Origin: Flavobacterium jejuense
GTDB taxonomy: Bacteria > Bacteroidota > Bacteroidia > Flavobacteriales > Flavobacteriaceae
DNA: 64,000 nt
Direction of reading: 5' to 3'
NCBI RefSeq assembly: GCF_006491595.2
Contig: NZ_VEVQ02000002.1
Span: forward strand, 434,001-498,000
The notes beneath the pieces are model-generated. The model was not told the DNA's origin, ran no database searches, and saw nothing but the letters and a program-made list of their open reading frames with translations. Both the position numbers and the translations under genes were made by a program. Each line of letters starts with the position of its first letter. Within the stretch, counting starts at the first letter, position 1. This document shows positions 17,463 through 26,400 of the stretch, one piece after another.

Positions 17463-19148
17463 ATGAAAAAAAACTATCTTTTATCCGTTCTATTGGCTTT
17501 AATACTGTTGCTCTCAGCTAGTATTTATTCACAAAATATAGTGTCTACTAATCCCACTATGAATGCTATAAATGTACCTGTAAATGCTAATTTATCGATC
17601 TCTTTTGATGCTCTTATTACTCCTGCAGTATTTAACTCTGCGACTATTGTTGTTACGGGTTCTCAAACTGGTAGAGTTTTTGGAACTTTTTTAGGAATAT
17701 ATTCTAGCGTTATAATCTTTAATCCACAGCAAGACTTTAAACCAGGAGAAATTATTAGTATCACTTTGAGTACTAGTACCAATAGAGCAGTAGCTAGTTT
17801 TACCACTGCGGTAAGCACCAATAGTGCAGGAACTTTTGATTATGGACAAAATATAATTACTACTAATGCTTCAGACGCTTTTACTGTATTTTCTGCCGAT
17901 TTAGACGGAGATGGAGATTTGGATGTACTTTCTGCTTCTATAGATGATAATAAAATTGCTTGGTATGCCAATGATGGTTCAGGCAACTTTGGCTCCCAAC
18001 AAATTATTACCACAAGTGTAGATGAGGCTTGGGAGGTTTATGCTGCTGATTTAGATAATGATGGAGATATGGATGTAATATCAGCTTCAGCGGGAGATGA
18101 CCGCATTGCGTGGTATGAAAATGACGGAAGTGGTAATTTTGGTTCTCAACAAACCATAACCACTCATGCCAATTTAGTAAGAAGAATACATGTTTCAGAT
18201 ATGGATGGTGATGGTGATTTAGATGTAATTTCAACATCTATTAATACAGGACACATTTATTGGTATAAAAATAATAGTAATGGTAGTTCTTGGACAGAAG
18301 AAATCGTTTCTAGTACAGAAGCTACAGGAAGTGCGGTAAATACAACAGATTTTGATAATGATGGAGATATAGATGTACTGGCAAGTTCAAATGGCAATAT
18401 TAATTGGTATAAAAATAATGGATTTGGAAACTTCACTACTGCTCAAAATATTGCTACAGTAAGTAATTCTGTTTTTGGGTTATATGCAAAAGATTTAGAT
18501 TTAGATGGTTATCAAGATGTATTGGCTGCTATAAATGGTATAGGAATAGTATGGTACAAAAATAATGGTGATGGAACTTTTAGTTCCCAACAAGTAATTG
18601 CCACATCAGCACTTGTGCATTATGCTTATGCTGTTCATGCGACTGATTTAGATGGTGATGGAGATATGGATGTCCTATCGGCATCATCAAATGATGATAA
18701 AGTGGCTTGGTATGAAAATGATGGAAATGGAAATTTTGGGACACAACAAATTATAACGACTAGTGCTGATGCTGTTAGAAATATTTATGTTGCCGATTTA
18801 GATGGTGATGGAGATATGGATGTTTTATCTGCTTCTGGATATGATAATAAAATTGCGTGGTATAAGAATGGGAGTACTACCTTAAACTTAAATGATAATG
18901 AACTTAATAATGAATTGTCTATCTATCCAAACCCAACGAATAATCAAATAAATATTAAAGTAAAAAATGGATTAGCTATTCAAAAAATAGCCATCTATGA
19001 TCTTACTGGACGCATAATAAAAGAACAAAATATAGAGCATAATTTAGAATTAATACATATTGATATGCTACCCTTAAAACAAGCTAATTATAGCATTAAA
19101 ATAACAACAGATAAAGGAATATTAACCAAAAAAATTATTAAAATGTAA
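17463..19148 (+). CDS. Secreted single-propeller FG-GAP protein with T9SS type A sorting domain
   Basis: The 561-residue protein has a signal peptide (MKKNYLLSVLLALILLLSAS) and a Big_5 (SbsA-type) Ig-like domain at about 25-120 (STNPTMNAINVPVNANLSI, then FKPGEIISITL). Seven FG-GAP/VCBS repeats each carry a calcium-binding-like DxDGDGDxD loop (for example DLDGDGDLDVLSAS); the fifth is degenerate (DLDLDGYQDV). Seven repeats suit one seven-bladed propeller. The C-terminus (SIYPNPTNNQINIKV ... GILTKKIIKM) is a type A T9SS sorting domain, so it is exported and probably surface attached. It has the same domain unit as half of the protein at 20157. Ligand unknown. Confidence 0.9.
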   Translation: MKKNYLLSVLLALILLLSASIYSQNIVSTNPTMNAINVPVNANLSISFDALITPAVFNSATIVVTGSQTGRVFGTFLGIYSSVIIFNPQQDFKPGEIISITLSTSTNRAVASFTTAVSTNSAGTFDYGQNIITTNASDAFTVFSADLDGDGDLDVLSASIDDNKIAWYANDGSGNFGSQQIITTSVDEAWEVYAADLDNDGDMDVISASAGDDRIAWYENDGSGNFGSQQTITTHANLVRRIHVSDMDGDGDLDVISTSINTGHIYWYKNNSNGSSWTEEIVSSTEATGSAVNTTDFDNDGDIDVLASSNGNINWYKNNGFGNFTTAQNIATVSNSVFGLYAKDLDLDGYQDVLAAINGIGIVWYKNNGDGTFSSQQVIATSALVHYAYAVHATDLDGDGDMDVLSASSNDDKVAWYENDGNGNFGTQQIITTSADAVRNIYVADLDGDGDMDVLSASGYDNKIAWYKNGSTTLNLNDNELNNELSIYPNPTNNQINIKVKNGLAIQKIAIYDLTGRIIKEQNIEHNLELIHIDMLPLKQANYSIKITTDKGILTKKIIKM

Positions 19149-19177
19149 GTTATTAGTAATTGGTTTCCTTACTTAAT

Positions 19178-19215
19178 AAGACCTTAACACGTATCGTGTT
19201 TAAGGTCTTTTTTGT
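19178..19215 (+). terminator. Terminator after first FG-GAP gene
   Basis: AAGACCTTAA (19178) pairs with TTAAGGTCTT (to 19209), with an inner CACG/CGTG pairing and a T run. The outer 10-bp stem is identical to the terminator at 20017, suggesting duplication of the terminator-promoter block. Confidence 0.88.
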
Positions 19216-19233
19216 TTTTTATACTTCTTAGTA

Positions 19234-19298
19234 TACGTAGGTTACTATATAATTGCTTAGTCTACGTATTTTATGGTGTTTATAAATATTTGATATTG
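19234..19298 (+). promoter_or_regulatory. Three-box TACGTA element B and promoter
   Basis: Box 1 TACGTA (19234), box 2 TACTAT (19243, degenerate) and box 3 TACGTA (19263) have spacings 9 and 20 bp. A -7-like TGATATTG (19291-19298) begins 28 bp after box 3. This copy is the weakest. The next ATG is 224 bp from box 3, giving a leader of about 180 nt in which I see no further gene. Confidence 0.65.
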
Positions 19299-19486
19299 CA
19301 TTATGATTAAAGCAGTGTTTTTTTTCAGAAGAATATTGTTTTACAGAAGTATGTAATTAGAATATATAAAAGAAATTACTAAAGTGATTTTAAGAGTTCA
19401 AGTTGAGATTAAATAATTGATTAACTACCTAATCTCTCTCAAAAACAATTAGTAAAGAATAACAAGTAATTTAAAAACAAATAGAT

Positions 19487-19960
19487 ATGAATGATTTAAA
19501 ACAAAACCCAGAACAGACTACAGCTTTTAATGCATTAATTAAAAAAATTTTAAGTGGTAAAATGTCAGATAGTGAAATTGAGGACTATATCCTTAAAAGT
19601 GGTAAGTTATTAGACCCTATAGGTGCAAAAATTGAATTTAATATGTTAGGTATCGATGGACGATTTATGTGTACGCCAAAAGATTCTAAAGACCATCCTT
19701 ATGTTTGGGATCATAGAGTATATGGTTTTGGAGTAGCAGATATTAAATGTGATGGAAACCTTAGCACAGGTTATGCAGATTGGAGTGGTTTATGGAAGAA
19801 TACAACATCTGTAGGAGTAACATGCGGAGAAATAGGAATAGGTGTTGTAGCAGCTGTTTTTTTTAGAGAAGACGGAATGCCTATTGGTGATTTTAGAGGA
19901 GTTCCAACAGGTGTTTTAGCATTTGCAGGAGCAGGAGGTGAAGGAGGCTGGAAGAAGTAA
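19487..19960 (+). CDS. Unrecognised 157-residue protein without signal peptide
   Basis: The first 50 residues are helical and polar (MNDLKQNPEQTTAFNALIKK, then LSGKMSDSEIEDYILKSGKL). The rest is beta-rich with Trp and Gly (DWSGLWKNTTSVGVTCGEIG) and ends in a glycine-rich tail, FAGAGGEGGWKK. The C-terminal pattern recalls VapA-type compact beta-barrel proteins, but I could not confirm this. There is no signal peptide, lipobox, membrane helix or T9SS domain, unlike every neighbour in this cluster. It has its own three-box promoter and terminator, so it is likely coregulated. The two cysteines are Cys62-type single residues in the barrel region, without a recognisable metal motif. Confidence 0.75.
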   Translation: MNDLKQNPEQTTAFNALIKKILSGKMSDSEIEDYILKSGKLLDPIGAKIEFNMLGIDGRFMCTPKDSKDHPYVWDHRVYGFGVADIKCDGNLSTGYADWSGLWKNTTSVGVTCGEIGIGVVAAVFFREDGMPIGDFRGVPTGVLAFAGAGGEGGWKK

Positions 19961-20016
19961 TAACTCATTTCTGCCTAGTCTTACTTTACATGAGTTTCTA
20001 GTATTTTAATTAGTAT

Positions 20017-20054
20017 AAGACCTTAACACAAAATTGTGGTTAAGGTCTTTTTTA
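20017..20054 (+). terminator. Terminator after the 157-residue protein gene
   Basis: AAGACCTTAA (20017-20026) and TTAAGGTCTT (20040-20049) form the same outer stem as at 19178, with a different inner sequence, then a T-rich tract. Confidence 0.88.
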
Positions 20055-20064
20055 TTTTATAGAG

Positions 20065-20130
20065 TACGTATGCTACTTAATATTTACCATTCTTACGTAT
20101 GGTTTTTAGTCCTTGTTTATTATAATATTG
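20065..20130 (+). promoter_or_regulatory. Three-box TACGTA element C and promoter
   Basis: Box 1 TACGTA (20065), box 2 TACTTA (20074) followed by ATATTT, and box 3 TACGTA (20094) have spacings 9 and 20 bp. A -7-like TAATATTG (20123-20130) begins 29 bp after box 3. The ATG lies 63 bp after box 3, the same distance as in element A. Confidence 0.75.
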
Positions 20131-20156
20131 TATGCACAAACTAAATCACAAATGCG

Positions 20157-23100
20157 ATGAAAAAATATTACTTAGTATGGATGGCAATTACAGTGTTTTT
20201 TTTGAATGACCATAATGGGTTTGCTCAAAACTTAATTGACACAACTCCTTTAAGAAACACAACTAATATTCCAGCGAATACGAATATTGTCCTAACTTTT
20301 GATACGACTACAGATGCAAACACACTAAATGCTAGTACTATTCTTGTATCTGGTTCACAAACCGGTTTGATTGCTGGTGTTTTTTCTGGTCAGGGAACAC
20401 CTGTTGTAACCTTTATTCCAAATGCAACTTTTAAACCTGGAGAAGTGATTACAGTAGTAGTTACTAATAACCTTACTCTAGGAAATGTTGCGTTAGCAAA
20501 TCCTACTGTTTTTTATTTTACGATTATTTCAAATTCGGTCGCTGCTCCATTAGGCTTTTTAAAAAGAGAAATATCAACTTTAGAAAATTATGCTACAGAT
20601 CTCTATACTGCAGATATTGATAATGATGGTGATTTAGATGTAGTAACTGCTGCTTCAATTATTAATACTATTGCTTGGTATGAAAATGATGGAACGGACC
20701 AACCTACTTTTACCAGACATGTAGTAACAAACACAGCAGATTTTGCTACAGCTGTTTTTGTTGGCGACTTAGATAATGATGGTGATTTGGATATTTTATC
20801 AGCTTCAGCCGAAGATGATACCATTGCTTGGTATGAGAATGATGGGGCAACTACACCCTCTTTTACAAAGATAGTCGTTTCGAATACTGCCGATTTTGCA
20901 ACAAGTGTCACTGTTGGTGATATGGATGGTGATGGCGATTTAGATATATTGTCGGCTTCCTTATTTGATGATGTTGTAGCTTGGTATGAAAATGACGGTG
21001 CAGCAGATCCAACATTTACTCGAATTGTTATTACCACAGCCACAAATGGAGCTTATACATTGACTATTGGTGATATGGAAGGTGATGGGGATTTAGATAT
21101 CTTTTCTACTTCTAGATACGATGATACAATTTCTTGGTTTGAAAATGATGGAGGAATAGATCCCACGTTTACAGAATGTATCATCAGTACTTCAGTTAAT
21201 AATGCTACTGATATTTCATTTGGTGACTTAGATGGTGATGGCGATTATGATATTGCAGCTTCTTCCAGAGACGATGACTCTATTTTTTGGTTTGAAAATA
21301 ATGGAGGTTCTAATCCAACATTTACAAAAATTGTACTAACCAACACAGCAGATGGAGCGAGACGAGTTTCTATTGATGACATTGATGGAGATGGAGATTT
21401 AGACATATTTGCAGTTTCAAATTATGATGATACCGTTTCTTGGTTTGAAAATGACGGAGCAATAGCACCCAGTTTTACGGAGCAAATAATTACAAAAACA
21501 GCTGATGGGGCTAATAGTATCAGTGTGGGGGATGTTGATGGAGATGGTGATTTAGATATATTTGTAGCCTCAACAAATGATGATACGGTTGCTTGGTATG
21601 AAGCCACTACAGAACTTCAAATTACAACAAGTTCTCCTGTAGCTCAATCCACTAGTGTTCCAGTGGATAGCCCTATTATAATAAATTTTACTACAACTCT
21701 TGATGCTACTACAATTAATTTAAATTCTATTTTGATTACAGGTGCACAAACAGGTATTATTGAAGGTGCATTTACTGGAGGGGGTACTTCCACATTAGTA
21801 TTTAACCCTTTAAATAGTTTTAAACCAGGAGAGCTTATTACAGTGGTATTGACTACTAACTTATCGTCGGAAGAAGGTTATTTTCTGCGTAATCCCTCCA
21901 TGTTTAGTTTTGTAGTAGAAACAGCTAGTATGCCTTCACCAGTTTCATACATGGATCACACGGTAACAACAGCATTAGATTATGTTACAAAAATTAGCCT
22001 AGCAGATATTGACAATGATGGGGATTTAGATATTGTGTCTTCATCTGTTAATGATGATACTATTGCTTGGTTTGAAAATAATGGAGATCCTGTAAATCCT
22101 ATTTTTACAAAAAACACCATTACGATAACAGCTAATTCTGCAACAAGTGTAGTAGTGGCTGACTTAGATAATGACGGTGACTTAGATGTTGTTTCTTCGT
22201 CTTCTCAAGATGATACAGTAGCTTGGTATGAAAATGATGGTAATGCAGACCCTATGTTTACAAAAATCATTATAACAACTACAGCAGATTGGGCTTATCG
22301 TTTAGCAGTAGGGGATTTAGATAATGATGGTGATTTAGACATTATTTCAGGTTCTCAAAGTGATCAAACTTTGGCTTGGTTTGAAAATGATGGTGCTTCC
22401 GATCCTAGTTTTAGTCAGAATATCATTAGTACTACTGTTAGTGGTATACATGATATTGCTGTGGGAGATCTTGATAATGATGGTGATCTAGATATGTTAG
22501 TTGCTTTACGATATAGCAATACAGTATCTTGGTATGAAAATAATGGTGCGCCCAATCCGACCTTTATTAATAATATCATTACAACAAATGCCATGACAGT
22601 AAAAGCAGTTTCTTTAGGAGATCTTGACAATGATGGCGATTTAGATGTTTTGTCTACTTCTACAGCAGATAACACTATTGCTTGGTACGAAAATGATGGC
22701 GCAACGAATCCTACTTTTACAAAAACAGTAATTTCATCTACTGTAAGTGATTTACTAACAGTGAATGTGGGTGATGTGGATGGCGATGGTGATCTTGATG
22801 TTTTGGTAGCCAATGTAAATACCTTCGATTATTATGAAAATGATGGTGCTTCAAATCCAATATTCACAAAGGTTTTAATAACATCCAATTCCAATAGTGC
22901 TTCAAGTATTACTACAGGAGACATGGATTATGATGGTGATTTAGATATCGTTGTAGGGAAGTTTAGCGATAGAATTTCTTGGTATGAAGCTTTTGATCCC
23001 ACTTTAAGTACAGCTAATCTTTCTCTTGAAGAACATTTTGCAATCTATCCTAATCCAGTAAAAGATAAGCTAACGATACAATCAAATTCAGATAACAGTA

Positions 23101-23273
23101 TACAAAGTATTGCAATTTATGATCTTTCTGGACGTTTGGTACAAAAGAATATTCTTGAAAATAATACGATGACTTCCTATGTTTTAGATATGAGTACCTT
23201 AAATACGGGTACTTATCTTCTTCAATTATACAGTACTGAAGGAACTATTCTGAAGAAAATAAGTAAAGAATAA
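20157..23273 (+). CDS. Secreted double-propeller FG-GAP protein with T9SS type A sorting domain
   Basis: The 1038-residue protein has a signal peptide ending near FAQ (residue 24), then two copies of the same unit. Each is a Big_5 Ig-like domain (about 25-130 and 485-585) followed by seven FG-GAP/VCBS repeats with DxDNDGDLD or DxDGDGDLD calcium loops. Each set of seven fits one seven-bladed propeller. The C-terminus (FAIYPNPVKDKLTIQ ... GTILKKISKE) is a type A T9SS sorting domain. Compared with the 561-residue paralogue upstream, the core unit is doubled. A surface adhesin or ligand-binding role is inferred from integrin-like propellers. Expression is probably under element C. Confidence 0.92.
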   Translation: MKKYYLVWMAITVFFLNDHNGFAQNLIDTTPLRNTTNIPANTNIVLTFDTTTDANTLNASTILVSGSQTGLIAGVFSGQGTPVVTFIPNATFKPGEVITVVVTNNLTLGNVALANPTVFYFTIISNSVAAPLGFLKREISTLENYATDLYTADIDNDGDLDVVTAASIINTIAWYENDGTDQPTFTRHVVTNTADFATAVFVGDLDNDGDLDILSASAEDDTIAWYENDGATTPSFTKIVVSNTADFATSVTVGDMDGDGDLDILSASLFDDVVAWYENDGAADPTFTRIVITTATNGAYTLTIGDMEGDGDLDIFSTSRYDDTISWFENDGGIDPTFTECIISTSVNNATDISFGDLDGDGDYDIAASSRDDDSIFWFENNGGSNPTFTKIVLTNTADGARRVSIDDIDGDGDLDIFAVSNYDDTVSWFENDGAIAPSFTEQIITKTADGANSISVGDVDGDGDLDIFVASTNDDTVAWYEATTELQITTSSPVAQSTSVPVDSPIIINFTTTLDATTINLNSILITGAQTGIIEGAFTGGGTSTLVFNPLNSFKPGELITVVLTTNLSSEEGYFLRNPSMFSFVVETASMPSPVSYMDHTVTTALDYVTKISLADIDNDGDLDIVSSSVNDDTIAWFENNGDPVNPIFTKNTITITANSATSVVVADLDNDGDLDVVSSSSQDDTVAWYENDGNADPMFTKIIITTTADWAYRLAVGDLDNDGDLDIISGSQSDQTLAWFENDGASDPSFSQNIISTTVSGIHDIAVGDLDNDGDLDMLVALRYSNTVSWYENNGAPNPTFINNIITTNAMTVKAVSLGDLDNDGDLDVLSTSTADNTIAWYENDGATNPTFTKTVISSTVSDLLTVNVGDVDGDGDLDVLVANVNTFDYYENDGASNPIFTKVLITSNSNSASSITTGDMDYDGDLDIVVGKFSDRISWYEAFDPTLSTANLSLEEHFAIYPNPVKDKLTIQSNSDNSIQSIAIYDLSGRLVQKNILENNTMTSYVLDMSTLNTGTYLLQLYSTEGTILKKISKE

Positions 23274-23293
23274 TACCAATAATAATTTTTTTA

Positions 23294-23329
23294 AATAAGC
23301 ATTGATTCTAGTCAATGCTTATTTTTTTT
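23294..23329 (+). terminator. Terminator after double-propeller gene
   Basis: AATAAGCATTGA (23294-23305) pairs perfectly with TCAATGCTTATT (23312-23323), with loop TTCTAG and a T run that leads straight into element D. Confidence 0.88.
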
Positions 23330-23394
23330 ACGTACTCTACGTAATATTTACATACCCTACGTATTTTTATAGTAAAATAATAATAATAACTTTG
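23329..23394 (+). promoter_or_regulatory. Three-box TACGTA element D and promoter
   Basis: All three boxes are perfect TACGTA (23329, 23338, 23358), with spacings 9 and 20 bp and ATATTT after box 2. A -7 element TAACTTTG (23387-23394) matches TANNTTTG and begins 29 bp after box 3. The ATG is 57 bp after box 3. There is no -33 TTTG, as expected for an activator-dependent promoter. It would drive the giant adhesin-like gene and PorP/SprF. Confidence 0.8.
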
Positions 23395-23414
23395 GTGACA
23401 TTAAAATATCAATC

Positions 23415-26400
23415 ATGAGTATAAAAAATACTATTACCACAGTGTTCTTTTTCCTTTTAGGAATTGTAATACTACAAGCACAAACTATACCGGATGCCGC
23501 ATTTACTGCAAGCCCAGTAGTAGGAAATTCAACACCACATACTGTTTTTTTTACAGATCAATCAGTTATTCCAGATACTTGGCTATGGAATTTTGGAGAT
23601 GGTGGTACATCCACAGCTCAAAATCCAATTCACAGTTATACTTCTTATGGTGAATATACAGTAAGGTTAACCATAGAAGATACGATGACTGGACTTTCTG
23701 ATTTTGAAAACAAAGTGGCTTATATTAAAATATCTAAACCAGTAGCTGATATAGATGCACCAACATTTGGATATTTTGGTTGTGCGCCTTTAACAGCCAA
23801 TTTTATTGATGCTTCTGTAGCTAACGGTGCACCTATTGTTAGTTGGCTATGGAATTTTGGAGATGGTACTACTTCTACTGACCAAAATCCTTCACACATT
23901 TACAATACTCCAGGTAGCTATACTGTTTCCTTAACTGTTACGGATAGTTTTGGTAATACCGATACGGGTGTATTTACGAATGCGGCACAAGCCGTTGGAC
24001 CTAATACTAATTTTCAAGCCAATCAAACATTATTACAGCCCAATACAAGTGTTACTTTCACAGATTTAACCACTTTCGGTGCTCCAATTACTAGTTGGAG
24101 TTGGAATTTTGGAGATGGTAGTACTTCTAGTGTCCAAAACCCTACTCATACATATACAACTTCAGGAGATTATACAGTGAGTTTAACGGTATCAGATCTT
24201 GATGGTTGCTCTAGAACGCTTACTAAAACAGCTTATATTAAAGTGGTAGCTTGTCCTGCAAATCTTACAGTAAATAATGATGCTGGACAATGTGAAGCCA
24301 ATGTAGTACTTCCAGATTTTGAAGGCTTCACTAATGGAAATGCTATAGATTTAGATGGAACAAATGACTATATTGCAGCGCCACTTCCTACCGTATTCAA
24401 TAATATTGGTGCAAACAGTTTTACCGTTGAAATGTGGGTCACTAGAGAGTCTCCGACTACTACTAGTAGATTGTTTTTTGCACAATTAGATTCAAATAAT
24501 TTTGCAACTATATTAGTAAGCTTATCAGGGGTGCCTTATTTATATGTAAATGATAATTCCACTACTTATAGTTTAGATACTCGAACAAGTATCCCTGTGA
24601 ATCAATGGACACATTTGGCTTTTAAATGGAATGCCACTTCAAAAACAATTACTGTTCTTATCAATGGTGTTGAGCTACAAAATACAGTTAGTGGAGGTAC
24701 AAGTAGTTGGGGAAATGATAATCGTATGACTATTGGTTCTAGAACCGATAGCGCTCAATTCTTTAATGGTAAAATAGATGAATTACGAATTTGGAACCAA
24801 GAAAGGAATAACGCAGCTATAGTGGCTTCAATGAACACTTGTGTTTCAGAAACTGATGCTAATTTAGTTGCCTACTATCGTTTAGATGAAGCTTCTGGAA
24901 GTACTATTGCAAATGATGCCACTGGAAACGGTTATACTGGTACTTTAATCAATAGTGATGTAAGTACAGCTTGGACTTATGGAGCTGTTTCTTGTAACGG
25001 ATATGCGACTAACGATTTCACAAACACGAATAATGCATCGGGAGTTTATCCAATAGGAAATACCACAGTAACATGGACTGCAACTAATCCTGCAGGAAAT
25101 ACAGCAACTTGTACGCAATTAATAACAGTTGTAGATGCAGAAAACCCAGTGATTACTTGTCCAACATCAATTTCACTCAATACAGATTTAGGAAAATGTA
25201 CGTCAACTGCTTCAATAGGAACACCAACAGCCACTGATAATTGTGGTGTACCAACAGTAACAAACGATGCGCCCACAGCTTTTCCAATAGGAGATACTAC
25301 AGTAACATGGACAGCAACAGATAGTGCTGGAAATACAGCAAGTTGTACGCAAATAGTCACCGTTGTAGACGCAGAAAATCCAGTGATAACATGTCCAACA
25401 GCAATTACAATAAATACAGATTTAGGACAATGTACATCAACGGCTTCAATAGGAGTAGCTACAGCCACTGATAATTGTGGAGTGCCAACAGTAAGCAATG
25501 ATGCACCAACCGCTTTTTCAATAGGAGATACCACAGTTACATGGACAGCTACAGATAGTGCAGGTAATACAGCAATTTGTACACAAATAGTCACCGTTGT
25601 AGATACAGAAAATCCAGTGATAACATGTCCAACAGTAATTACAATAAATACAGATTTAGGACAATGTACATCAACCGCTTCAATAGGAGTAGCCACAGCT
25701 ACTGATAATTGTGGTGTACCAACAGTTACTAATGATGCACCAACACCTTTTCCAATAGGAAATACAACAGTTACATGGACAGCAACTGATTCTGCTGGAA
25801 ATACAGCAATTTGTACACAAATAGTTACCGTTGTAGATGCAGAAAACCCAATAATTACTTGTCCAACAGCAATTACCATCAATACAGATTTAGGTCAATG
25901 TACATCCACTGCTGCCATTGGTGTTGCAACTGCTACAGATAATTGTGGTGTACCAACAGTTACTAATGATGCACCAACACCTTTTCCAATAGGAAATACC
26001 ACAGTTACATGGACAGCTACAGATAGTGCTGGAAATACAAATACTTGTACCCAACTTGTCACAGTAATAGATGCAGAAAACCCAGTGATTACGTGTCCAA
26101 CAGCGATTAGCATCAATACAGATTTAGGACAATGTACATCCACTGCTGCCATTGGTGTTGCAACTGCTACAGATAATTGTGGTGTACCAACAGTTACTAA
26201 TGATGCACCAACACCTTTTCCAATAGGAAATACAACAGTTACATGGACAGCTACAGATAGTGCTGGAAACACAAACACTTGTACCCAACTTGTCACAGTA
26301 GTAGATGCAGAAACTCCAGTGATTACATGTCCAACTGCAATTACACTCAATACAGATTTAGGACAATGTACATCAACCGCTTCAATAGGAATAGCCACAG

